A stretch of 64,000 nt of DNA from Oopsacas minuta (taxonomy: Eukaryota > Porifera > Hexactinellida > Lyssacinosida > Leucopsacidae), in assembly GCA_024704765.1 (NCBI GenBank), contig JAKMXF010000008.1, forward strand, positions 50,935-114,934. Reading direction: 5' to 3'. This document shows positions 11,476 to 20,949 of this stretch, in pieces. How positions within the stretch are numbered: position 1 is the first letter of the stretch; each line of letters starts with the position of its first letter. The position numbers were made by a program, and so were the translations under genes. The notes beneath the pieces are model-generated. The model made no database searches and was not told where the DNA came from. It worked only from the letters and a program-made list of their open reading frames with translations.

Positions 11476-12913
11476 CTCCGCTAGAATATTTGGAATCTCT
11501 TAAATATGGAAGAAAACAAGATATCATCGTATATTCATCTCAAAATATGTAAGAAATCTCAGGGACATTTGGGGAACGTGAAGTTCAGTAATCCAAAATC
11601 GTGTATAAAGATCATTTAGAAGGTCTATATTTGAACAACTACATCAGCTAACCTAGCTACGTCGAACAAGGGTCACTCAATTAGTTTCGGACAAATTAGA
11701 GATGGAATGTTGATTCATTCTTGATAAATTTTTGCTTTGCTGATGAAATAATTTCGGCTTGTAAGACTTAAAATGAGAAAATTCCCTGAGGTACCCCTCC
11801 CCCGGATTCATTAGTGGAAACGCTGCTGGACTCCTTCCTATGGGTTTCTAGTTACTCCCGTCATTTATCGAAGCTTCACAGCTATTACCACATAAGTGCC
11901 TATTTCCGCACATTGTGGGTTTTAAAAATTTTCACATGGTAGTCAGTCCTCGAAGTAATCTATATATACATACCTATTTCTTTTTTATTTCGTGAAAGAG
12001 GATCCCAGCCGCCTTTGCATGTCTAGAAATTTATGATATTTAAATTTTTGGGTGGTGCTACTCCCTCCGCTTATTCGAAGCTCGGCTCTTATTCTGTGAA
12101 TTACGGTATAGGGGATATGTTATCCTAATTGGGCAAATGTATCATCTCTTAATTATGTGTTCTTGTGGGCATGTATAGTAATCATAATACTGTACATTGT
12201 TGATTAAATGTCCAGTACCTTATGCCCCTAACTCGACACAGGGCACATCCCAGTTATTGGTTGTTGTAACATGATATTGAGTTTAAGAAGTAAGCGAAAC
12301 GAGCCCATATTTTATGTACAATTTTGCGAAATATATCAATGCATTTAACATATAATGATTCTATTGCACAATATGTTTTATCTTGCTGGAGGACATTCTC
12401 CCCTACCTATCCCCCTTTAGCCATCACAGAGGTTAATTCCCTCCTTCATATATTTGGTCACTATTTCGATTATCATCCCACTGCTTGTATAACTATATCA
12501 TACAAGGCCAAGGAGAGAATTTATTGACCCCGGAGCAGAAAAATTGTGGTCCAGGGTAGCCGAGAAAATCCAATCAACAGGGCAGTTCTTAATGTACAAA
12601 TCATTCTCCAAACTTCGGAATCTAAGCAATATCAATTGCAATGCATATCCACCCTTTGTCATGTGCTATGACAGTTTACTTACCTCTATTATGTGGCTTC
12701 ACATTACAAACACTGGAATTGTAAAATCCACCTATTAGCAACTTTTCATAGACATAAAGGTTTGTATGGTAATCAGTGTGCATAATAGCAAAAAAGCTTG
12801 GATAATTCTGTCAAATTACGAGTTGCTATTTGTCGGTTTCTATTGTAATCCCAATTACACATCGAATGAATTGCATTATATTCACAACGTAAATTTTCAG
12901 GGATGGTGGAAAT
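11476..12913. other. no gene recognised
   Basis: Non-coding-looking sequence. Two short plus-strand ORFs near 12324 and 12544 have no similarity I can name. It could include 5' untranslated sequence or promoter of the downstream RasGRP-like gene, but nothing marks it. Confidence 0.4.
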
Positions 12914-13066
12914 GTTGTTAACAGTCAATTTGGCTGTTTGCTGTTAATAAGCCGGTAATGGTTGTTAACTACAATTTTTCAGCATTTATGTGTCAGTTTA
13001 GCTTGATAGTTATTTACTTTTAAGCCAAATTGTCGCAGTAATAGCCAAATTTGAACTGCCAACAAC
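12914..13066. repeat. foldback/MITE-like inverted repeat
   Basis: About 40-bp imperfect inverted ends. The left begins GTTGTTAACAGTCAATTTGG; the right, read inward, begins GTTGTTGGCAGTTCAAATTT. No matching target duplication was found, so this may be an old MITE. Confidence 0.45.
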
Positions 13067-13090
13067 CTATTACTCAATTTAGATATTATA

Positions 13091-13103
13091 CAGTAGAACC
13101 TCG
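13091..13103. repeat. pogo-like terminal motif CAGTAGAACCTCG
   Basis: Motif preceded by TA, matching the ends of the MITE at 23193-23378 (CAGTAGAACTCG). Only one end is visible here. It lies about 150 bp upstream of the RasGRP-like start. A weaker relative occurs at 18926. Confidence 0.4.
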
Positions 13104-13245
13104 TACAACGAATATGGTTAAGGTCCCACTGCCATGTCCCGGGGAAATGCCTCACCTGACCCCCCTCTCGTTCGCCCTATTGTTAAATCACTGTCTTTGA
13201 GGATATTTTACTTAATCAATGAGATTTTACTTTTATTTCTGTTAG

Positions 13246-16203
13246 ATGAATCGTAAGAATGCCTGTTTTGTTCCACCTATTTCTTCACATAGCAATCTTC
13301 TGTATGATACCACACTAAGGTCAAATTCCAAAGTTGAAGAATTATGTATCAACGAACAACAAAACCTCAGCAATGCTTCTAAATATTCTCCAGCTACGAC
13401 TAGCAAATACCAAATTCTTGGTTCTGTAGTTAATGTCCCTGTACACTTACCTAAATCGTTATCCCAGTCTTCTAGTTCAAAACATAGTAACACCGATAAT
13501 TCTGTACTTGTAAGTGAACTCAATTGTCGACCATCTTCTCAAACTTTATCATTCTCTAGTATCTCCTCTGGGAGCTCTACATCTGAATTTCTTTCGAACA
13601 ATTATTTGGAATCAAATGTACAGGCAAAGGGTAGTATATCCCCAACCTCTTTCAAATGTAAATTAAACTTTTGGGAAGAAAAACTGAAACCTACCAGACC
13701 AACTGATTATTCACATGTAAACCCTGTTGTACAAAAGCCCTGCTTCAATTCTCCTTATTCATCATTGAAGTTAAGATTGAAACGGTCTAGCTATTGTGCA
13801 GATTCACCTCATGAAGATATATTCCATGAACACTGCCAAGATTCCAATTTTTATTTTAATGCATCACAAATGGATGATAACTATGGAAATTCCAAAAATA
13901 CGCGCCTAAATTGTATTTCTCCACCCCCTACTTCAACGACTTGTAATAACGTCCAAATTGGGCTGTATGTTGCAAATAGTATGAGAGAGGCAAAAATGCA
14001 GTCACCTATTGATTCACTAATTTTGCGGATAATCCACCATTTCAGCTCACCTGTACACGATGTTATTGACTCTATGTCAACTACACCTTATTCTTTTTTC
14101 TTATCTTATAAGTGGATTTGCATTGCTCCTGATGTTCTTGCTTGTAAGCTAAGATTACTATTTACTTACCAGCTTTGTTATAGTCCTGAAGGTAATCTAA
14201 AACCTTTATCACTATTGCAATTAGCAACTCCCAAACAGAAGTTGCTTGTTACTCAAACATTTCGTTATTGGATAAGATTATTTCCAGAGGACTTCCCTCC
14301 TAATTCTTTAGTTCTAGATGTAATGCACTCACTGAAAGTAGTAATGAAGAAGGAAAATATGACTCACTTATTAAGTTTGCTTGAATTACAGTACTTCGAC
14401 ACTTTCTCCTATAATAGAAAACTGAGTCTAGTAACTAAAAATAGTAATCTGGAGAACAATTCCTGGAATAGCAATTATATAGTTCCAGAAGCTTTTGAAA
14501 TTTTGAAGGTTTCTCCTGCCGAGCTTGCTAAAATTATTATTTGGATGGAATATTCTCTCTTTCTTGAAATCCCCTTCGATGAATTTAGGCATTATACAAA
14601 AATGCAAAATTCTACCGAAACACCGCATATTCAGCATTCAATTAAAGAATCTAATTCTGTTGCTATGTGGGTAAAGAGCAGTATTTTGAACGTAGATGCT
14701 CCAGATGAACGTGCCTTGATAATTGAGAAATTCATTGATGTGGCAAATGAAACTAGAAAACTGCATGCATTTCAAACTTTAATGTCATTGATAGGAGCAT
14801 TGAATTCTGGTTGCGTATGTCAACAAAGATTAACATTATCATGGTCTCTAGTTCCTAAAGAAAGAATACGAATATATGAGGAAATGTCAAATTTACTTAC
14901 TGTGAAAAACAATTATTGTTCATATCGAAATGAGCTAGAACATATAAAGAAACAAGAAAAGAATTTTTATTTTCCAATTTTAGGTGTTCTGTTCAAGGAT
15001 TTAATCCAGTTAGATGCAAAGTCCAATACTATCGATACAGGGCGACAAATTGAGATTAATGAAGCAAAACTAATACTAGTTGCGAAAACTATAGAAACTT
15101 GGCGGAATTCACAAAATTCTACCCTTCCAAAATTCCCTAATTTAGGACAGGTTGAGTTGGTGAAAGCAGCCATTCAGCTCTGTTCGATAATAGATGAAGA
15201 TGAGTTGTATAAGAAATCGTTTTTGCAAGAGCCTGCTTCGATTCATCTTGGTGATGTCCCTTTGAAAGAGAATGAAATCTTTTCACAATTTATCAAAAAC
15301 TTTGATAAGGAAAAGATTGATCCAGCTGTAGTTAAATTACATGTTAAAGCGATGACGAGAGCAATATTTTCAGCTTATGATAAGAATCATAATGGTTATT
15401 TAACCGAATTAGAATTTGTATCTATCAAGAAAAATTTTCCGTTTATTAAAAACTTTAGTGAACTGGATAAAAACAAGGATGGATTTATTTGTGAAGATGA
15501 ACTTTATGTCTTCCTATTTACTTCTCTTGGAATTCTTCGCAATTTCTTTACTCATGATTTTAAGGAATTCCATGAATATCATCCTGCAGTCTGTTCTCAT
15601 TGTAAATCAATTATGTGGTGTCCGATAGAAGCCGCCTGCAAATGCAGAGACTGCGACATTATTTGTCATAAACAATGTAGACAAAAATTGGTTGCAGAAT
15701 GTAAACCCAATATTCTTAACTTAAGAAGACATAAAGTCCCTAAGGATACATGCAAAAGAACAAAACTTTTGGCACAGACACTAGATCGTGATCGCCATCA
15801 TTCTGCTACGGAATTGACGGAATGTTGTGTTGCTGAAAAGGTTAGCCTCGCAAGTAATAGGGACGCCACTTGCGAATCCGGTTTACTTAGCACCTCTGAT
15901 TTTCCTTCTTCAGAATTTAGCAATACTTGCGACGATAAATCAAAACTCTGTGCTCAGAATGATCGTTTGACATCTCAGTTAAGTACTGCCCTCTCGATTA
16001 TTTCCCAACTAAAATCCGAAAATCGTTCACTACTCAGTGAGTTAGCTGTTGTGAAAGCTCAATTGTATTCAAGCACACATGATTTACAATTAAATAATTT
16101 TGAATTACAAAGACAGTTTTCAAATGTACGTGATGCGACTGGAGAATTTTTGCTACAGCAATTTGCTTTAATAAACACTTCGAAATCACAATCATATGTT
16201 TAG
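13246..16203 (+). CDS. RasGRP-like Ras/Rap guanine nucleotide exchange factor
   Basis: 985-residue protein predicted to load GTP on Ras or Rap GTPases at membranes. Order: low-complexity Ser/Asn-rich N-terminus (1-235), REM/RasGEF_N (about 240-365), CDC25-type RasGEF (about 423-660, starting SPAELAKIIIWMEYS), two EF-hands (about 710 and 740; loops DKNHNGYLTELE and DKNKDGFICEDE, both with canonical ligands), C1 zinc domain (770-819), and a C-terminal coiled coil (about 905-958). This domain order is diagnostic of RasGRP. All zinc ligands of the C1 fit H-X12-C-X2-C-X13-C-X2-C-X4-H-X2-C-X7-C, but residues usually needed for diacylglycerol binding differ (see findings). One uninterrupted ORF, which is unusual for this family. 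The ATG directly follows TTTCTGTTAG, a good splice acceptor, so a non-coding first exon is possible. Confidence 0.93.
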   Translation: MNRKNACFVPPISSHSNLLYDTTLRSNSKVEELCINEQQNLSNASKYSPATTSKYQILGSVVNVPVHLPKSLSQSSSSKHSNTDNSVLVSELNCRPSSQTLSFSSISSGSSTSEFLSNNYLESNVQAKGSISPTSFKCKLNFWEEKLKPTRPTDYSHVNPVVQKPCFNSPYSSLKLRLKRSSYCADSPHEDIFHEHCQDSNFYFNASQMDDNYGNSKNTRLNCISPPPTSTTCNNVQIGLYVANSMREAKMQSPIDSLILRIIHHFSSPVHDVIDSMSTTPYSFFLSYKWICIAPDVLACKLRLLFTYQLCYSPEGNLKPLSLLQLATPKQKLLVTQTFRYWIRLFPEDFPPNSLVLDVMHSLKVVMKKENMTHLLSLLELQYFDTFSYNRKLSLVTKNSNLENNSWNSNYIVPEAFEILKVSPAELAKIIIWMEYSLFLEIPFDEFRHYTKMQNSTETPHIQHSIKESNSVAMWVKSSILNVDAPDERALIIEKFIDVANETRKLHAFQTLMSLIGALNSGCVCQQRLTLSWSLVPKERIRIYEEMSNLLTVKNNYCSYRNELEHIKKQEKNFYFPILGVLFKDLIQLDAKSNTIDTGRQIEINEAKLILVAKTIETWRNSQNSTLPKFPNLGQVELVKAAIQLCSIIDEDELYKKSFLQEPASIHLGDVPLKENEIFSQFIKNFDKEKIDPAVVKLHVKAMTRAIFSAYDKNHNGYLTELEFVSIKKNFPFIKNFSELDKNKDGFICEDELYVFLFTSLGILRNFFTHDFKEFHEYHPAVCSHCKSIMWCPIEAACKCRDCDIICHKQCRQKLVAECKPNILNLRRHKVPKDTCKRTKLLAQTLDRDRHHSATELTECCVAEKVSLASNRDATCESGLLSTSDFPSSEFSNTCDDKSKLCAQNDRLTSQLSTALSIISQLKSENRSLLSELAVVKAQLYSSTHDLQLNNFELQRQFSNVRDATGEFLLQQFALINTSKSQSYV

Positions 16204-17825
16204 AATTCAGTGTATTATTTATTTAATGTTATTAACTATTAACACTATATTTGGTTTGCTGTAATTATACATGGTTAGTTCATATAACTTTGCCTAAATT
16301 CATCACAATTTGGTTACAAAACTACTATATTCTTGTACTAAGACTAAGTAGTAAAAAGGGGGTCATTCATAAGTTTCATAACGCTTCCAGGCGCACCATA
16401 GCCTACTAAAGGTTGGGGTTATATGGAAGTGAAAATATTTTGATGGTACAATTCTATGGATTCTTGTTTCTACACCAAAGGATTCTTACTACCAAAGAAA
16501 TATTACTTTTAGGCAGATTTTGAAATATAGCTTCTGATCTTTCAAATCTCGTATTTTCTTTAAACGATATGTTTAACATGTTAAATTGTAATTATTTTGA
16601 TTATCAACGGTTCCAACGGATTCGTACTGCCAAAGAAGTATCACTTTAGGCAGATTTTGAAATGTACCTTATGTTTGTATCAAATTACATTTACAACAAC
16701 CTCCAAAATCAGTGTTAACAATGTCATTTTCTTTAATTCGTGAATAGCCCCAATTTCTTCTGAGGTGATTAAGTTAGATTTAGTAAATCTGGCTGATAAT
16801 GCCTGCGACTTTTTAATAAGTGAATAAGTATTAATTACTAAGCTTTATATTTTGTAGATAGTAATTTAATTAAGAGAAGATATATATAGAGCACAGTTTT
16901 CCCCCAATTAGTGGTGCGTATAATACTATATATAATATGAGGGTCTGTGTAATTTGTTTCGATTAATTGATTATGCCTCCTGATTGTGGTTGTGTTCTCT
17001 TGCTATTCATTGTGAACTTGAGCTTTTATACCGCATTGAGTGGTTGTTGTCCACAATGTTTCATTGGCGTAGTAGTAAACATCATTGTTTCATTACATAC
17101 TTCCTTCGGTTCGAATCCTGTTTCGTAGACGAGTATTATCATCTTCACTTGAGAAAAGCTCCTTTCTATAGACGCTCTCTGTAGTGGCAGGAATCATCAA
17201 ATACTTGAAGAGTTGCATGGACAAGACTGGATAAGATATACAAGTATAATTGCTTTGTCTGGAGAGTTTTTGCTGAGATTAGTTACCTGAGGAAGAATGT
17301 AATCAAGTAAGAAAATAGCTGCTGATATTTCCTTCTTCCTAAGAATTTTACTAATTTTCAGTGTTTCCGGCTCATGCGTGGGTTTATATATGTTGTCAAA
17401 GCAATAACAATTGCAGCATAACTTGTCTTTACTCCTTTTACTCATCATTCATGTGCAAGCCAGCGTGTATCTGATTTTTTAAGGTTTAATTACCTTCAAC
17501 TCAGACCCCCCTCAGCCTCCCTTTACACCAAAATTAGCTATATTAGCCTTGGCATTAATATCGCTCTTCTCTACAGCTTTCTTCCAATTTACAAATGGCT
17601 TGGTAACCTATATTTCTCCTGTTTGCTGAAGTGGTTTTCCAGATCTTCTGTAAACCTTACAGAAGGTACCTCTATAGTCCTCATCATATTCAAGCCTAGG
17701 GAAGTTACTTTCCCAATTCATAAAGTATTTTCTTTTGCTAACTGAGTAATACGACTCATTGCATTTCATTTTTCTCAAAATGGGGATTTATTGTTGCAGA
17801 ATTTCAAGGGAGCATTAATTTGTTG
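16204..17825. other. intergenic region after the RasGRP-like gene
   Basis: Contains the RasGRP 3' flank without a clear AATAAA, a duplicated repeat (16480-16668) and small ORFs with no recognisable domain. A GGTTCGAATCC-like block near 17107 is not backed by a foldable tRNA. Confidence 0.5.
16480..16668 (+). repeat. direct repeat, unit about 139 bp
   Basis: Two copies of a block containing GGATTCxTACTxCCAAAGAA then AGGCAGATTTTGAAAT begin at about 16480 and 16619. They are imperfect and non-coding, downstream of the RasGRP-like gene. Confidence 0.6.
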
Positions 17826-17892
17826 ATCTCAGACTCAGCTTCACACTGATGCTACATCTCAAGTTTCATCAGTGTGAAGCTGAGTGTGAGAT
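17826..17892. repeat. 26-bp stem hairpin with one mismatch
   Basis: Left arm 17826-17851 and right arm 17867-17892 are complementary at 25 of 26 positions, with a 15-nt loop. A transcript from either strand would form a long hairpin. It could be a small foldback element or an RNA hairpin; nothing else identifies it. Confidence 0.7.
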
Positions 17893-18024
17893 TTATTACT
17901 ACCACCAAAATAAGAACGAATGTTAATATCACAGAAGTATATACTTTCTTTAAAAAAATTAGCTTATAATGTTTGCCCTTCACAGTTGTGCACGTATATA
18001 CATATGTCAGATTCCTTATATATA

Positions 18025-18195
18025 GGTCAACAATAGTATAGTACAGTTTTTTGTAATACAAAACCCCATACCATCATTCTAAAAAGGTCACTCTCATTAG
18101 GCCTAACAAATGACCTTTCCTCGAACATAGAAAAGCTAATACACAAAACTGTACTATAGTATAATTGAGCTATATATAAGTTATTTGATATATAT
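18025..18195 (-). repeat. dispersed repeat, copy B
   Basis: Inverted relative of 11325-11475, sharing GTGTATTAGCT and TTCGAGGAAAGGTCATTT on the minus strand. It runs into an AT microsatellite at 18188-18209. Confidence 0.65.
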
Positions 18196-18209
18196 ATATA
18201 TATATATAT
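18188..18209. repeat. (AT)n microsatellite
   Basis: Eleven AT dinucleotides. A similar AT run lies at 18898-18918. Confidence 0.9.
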
Positions 18210-19017
18210 CACACTTGGGCACAATGTTATACATTTGACAAGTTCAGTACAGCTGTCATAGATGAATATAATAAACCACAAAATACTATCAGATATAATA
18301 GAAACCACAAAATAGTATCGAAAATGTGCAGCTTCACGATGCATATAGCATAAAGTCTTCAAGCTAGAAAACAGTCTACTTTGGGCCTGTATGTCTAAAT
18401 TTGAGATAAGAGAGGTTATCACCAATCTGTGGTCCCCAAATACTCTTAGTGCATTTTCGCACCCTTTTCGTTTTCTCGGAATGAAACCCTGCAAGCACTG
18501 GAATAGGATTGCAAAATTATTTGAATTTCAGACATAGATTATACAAAAACATAATTTGAAAAAAGGAGGATTTGTGGCTTGGCGTGAGGATAATTATATT
18601 TGTCTAAAAGCGACAGGGTTGGCAGGCCTGGATAAATACACTTTTGTACAATACGAAGTCGGAGATCGGGATCCAATTTATTGTAACTAATATATCTCAG
18701 GTCTCGTACATTTTCGATATTGCAGATACGCGCCGTCGCATTTGGCCTACTATATGCATTGAATATTTATAAAATGTCAGAAAGAATATCTGACTGTTTT
18801 GATACCAAATATACACCATAAAGCATATTATTCTATAGGCGTTGGTGAGAAAAACCGCCACAATAACTATATCGTGAAAATATATACAGATAGTAAAATA
18901 TATATATATATATATATAGATATATAGTAGAACCTTGATATGTAAGCCTGAATTCACTGTTACTGGACATACTCTATTATAGAATGATCATATAATGAGA
19001 ACATTGTTAATGTAGTT
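18210..19017. other. intergenic region downstream of the CAP-Gly gene
   Basis: 3' flank of the minus-strand CAP-Gly gene. Contains an AT run (18898-18918) and a partial pogo-like terminal motif at 18926. A 155-codon minus ORF (18027-18494) overlaps repeat sequence and has no domain I recognise. Confidence 0.45.
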
Positions 19018-20217
19018 CTAAAGTATTACATCTTCAGATGGCACATTGCTAAGAACCTCCAAATGCTGAAAACATAGCTCCTCTACATCATCTTTGAGCT
19101 TTAGAAAACTTTTTTGCAACATTTGCATCTTTTCTTCCCAATCATATTTATCTCGATCAATAATTTCCATAATGATGCGAGCAATATCACTTTCCTTTAC
19201 ATAATTGTTACTAGATTCATAGAAAGAATTCATTTGTACACTTGTTTCGGAATACTGAGGGATTTTGGGTATAATAGAAGTGGTCAGTATATTTTGTTGC
19301 AGGTATAAGTATGATTGATCTTGAAAACGACTTGTTTCTGAACAATTATCAATTGCAGAAGAAAACGTTCTATTTAAAGAAATTTCGTCGTTACTATTTT
19401 TCTGAATATGTTGAACGTTAGTTGGTTTTTCACTCAGAACAGTTTGCTTGAGATTGCTAATGTCAATATCAGTGAGTGAAGAATGCCTAACTAAGGATAT
19501 ATTATTTGTATCAGAACTTGAAGATTGTATAGCAAGAGAGTTTCTGTTAGATGCATTTATCACAGAGCTCGGCCGAGAAATAACAGACTTTTGAACAATA
19601 GGTTCAGTAAACTTAGAAGGAAATAACTCATTACACTGCCTGGATGGAGGTGAAACCTTTGAATTTATATTTTTTGATAGATATTTGTGAGAATGAAACC
19701 TTTGTGTGTTGACCGATTTTTTATCATCGTTAGAATACGGAACATCTGTCGAAATTGTACTTAAAATTTCAAATAAATTGGAATTCGGGGGAATTTGCGT
19801 TTCTTGAGAAATTGTATCCTTATGAACCCGAATTGTTGATTGGCCAATTGAAATTTGAACATCACTCTGAGCTTTTTTAAGTATATTTTTATGATTAACA
19901 CTATTAGAGGGAACATTAGATCTGTTCTTGGAATTAGGATCATAATAAACTTTTTCTGCAGGGACAAATATTCCATGATCAGGAGTGCATTGGAAATACC
20001 TAATCCCTTTAAAAGAACCATTATGCTTGCCTTGAGGAGCATTCAGTTCTATACCACAAAACTGACCACTTGCAAATTCGACAGTACCAAAGAATCTCAA
20101 TATCCCACGACGTACTTTGAAAGGCCCTTTATCGGAAAGTACAAGAACTGATTTACCGACAGAACGAAGGGACACAAGTTCTAAGTTTTGTAGACAAGAC
20201 TGTTCCATATGAACCAA
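19018..20217 (-). CDS. CAP-Gly domain protein with C-terminal coiled coil
   Basis: 399-residue protein expected to bind EEY/F tails of alpha-tubulin or EB proteins at microtubule plus ends. Residues 19-92 form the CAP-Gly domain: SVLVLS, GILRFFGTVEFASGQFCGIEL, then GKHNGSFKGIRYF at 63-75 in place of the common GKNDG signature, and GIFVPAEKV. Residues 95-340 are Ser/Asn-rich and probably disordered. Residues about 345-390 are charged and heptad-like (KYDWEEKMQMLQKSFLKLKD), probably a coiled coil. It resembles a short CLIP-type protein but has one CAP-Gly domain and no zinc knuckle, so I give no symbol. One uninterrupted ORF, convergent with the RasGRP-like gene 2.8 kb away. The start is the first ATG; the Met four codons in is an alternative. 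Confidence 0.88.
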   Translation of the reverse strand: MVHMEQSCLQNLELVSLRSVGKSVLVLSDKGPFKVRRGILRFFGTVEFASGQFCGIELNAPQGKHNGSFKGIRYFQCTPDHGIFVPAEKVYYDPNSKNRSNVPSNSVNHKNILKKAQSDVQISIGQSTIRVHKDTISQETQIPPNSNLFEILSTISTDVPYSNDDKKSVNTQRFHSHKYLSKNINSKVSPPSRQCNELFPSKFTEPIVQKSVISRPSSVINASNRNSLAIQSSSSDTNNISLVRHSSLTDIDISNLKQTVLSEKPTNVQHIQKNSNDEISLNRTFSSAIDNCSETSRFQDQSYLYLQQNILTTSIIPKIPQYSETSVQMNSFYESSNNYVKESDIARIIMEIIDRDKYDWEEKMQMLQKSFLKLKDDVEELCFQHLEVLSNVPSEDVIL

Positions 20218-20529
20218 ATAGTAAATTAAAGTATAATCTAAAAGAAAGAGTATTTAACAAATTTTAGTTAAACAAAACCAAAGTTGTTAGCTTATTCGTT
20301 TATAACATAGTTCAAAGTTACATATGTAATATTTTCTTTTGGAAATTATTGGATTCCTAAAAATTGTCGATTAATTTGAAATAGTGGTCGGTTTGAATGG
20401 AATGTGAACACAAGATAGTGTTGCTAAGGTAATGTGTTAGCTGAAGCTTTAACTAACAGAATATGAGCCCTATTACTCAAATAAAACAAGTAGTTCCGCC
20501 ATAGTCAACTTCATATTCACTAATAATAA
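20218..20529. other. 5' flank of the CAP-Gly gene
   Basis: About 300 bp of AT-rich sequence presumably holding the promoter of the minus-strand CAP-Gly gene. No clear motif is visible. Confidence 0.4.
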
Positions 20530-20698
20530 CTGTCAAGCATTAAAGAAACTGTACATAATTTGAACACAACTTGAAAAGCAGCAATTTTCTCTCTAAAAAT
20601 AGCTTTACGGAACTACATGATGAGATATGATAATATAGGCGATTGAAACGCATACTTTGATACTATAATTCTATGTGCCTTAATACATACAGCTCTGG
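20530..20698 (+). repeat. dispersed repeat interrupted by Ginger1 (left half)
   Basis: Similar to 58648-58860: shared blocks GAAAAGCAGCA, GCATACTTTGATAC, AATACATA and AGCTCT. The right half resumes at 24676 after the transposon (AGCTCTAT, then GAGATATGTG). The element therefore inserted into an older repeat. Confidence 0.7.
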
Positions 20699-20840
20699 TG
20701 TATGATATTTTGAGGCACTGTATTATAGTACCATGGATATTCAATATCTATAATATTTTGAGGCAGTTGGAATCCAGAGAAATTTGTGCGATTAATTTAG
20801 TTTCAGTTTGACTTGATGATAATCTCAGTTATTACCAGAT
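20699..20840 (+). repeat. Ginger1 left terminal inverted repeat
   Basis: Matches the reverse complement of 24534-24675 at 140 of 142 positions by eye. Confidence 0.92.
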
Positions 20841-20949
20841 GTATATGAAGGTCTTTAGTTTTCATCTAAAATATAACCTTTTTTCAAAATGTATATTTCT
20901 GACTTTCTATATATTTATTTATTAGCTACTTTTTTTGTGAAATTTTTGC

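Noticed and set aside
13246-16203. RasGRP-like gene as a processed retrogene
   Set aside because: No poly-A tract or flanking duplication is visible, and a splice-acceptor-like sequence lies directly before the ATG. Left open as a finding about introns rather than called.
17056-17128. tRNA-like box A/box B pair (TGGCGTAGTAG and GGTTCGAATCC)
   Set aside because: T stem and acceptor do not pair; no cloverleaf could be drawn.
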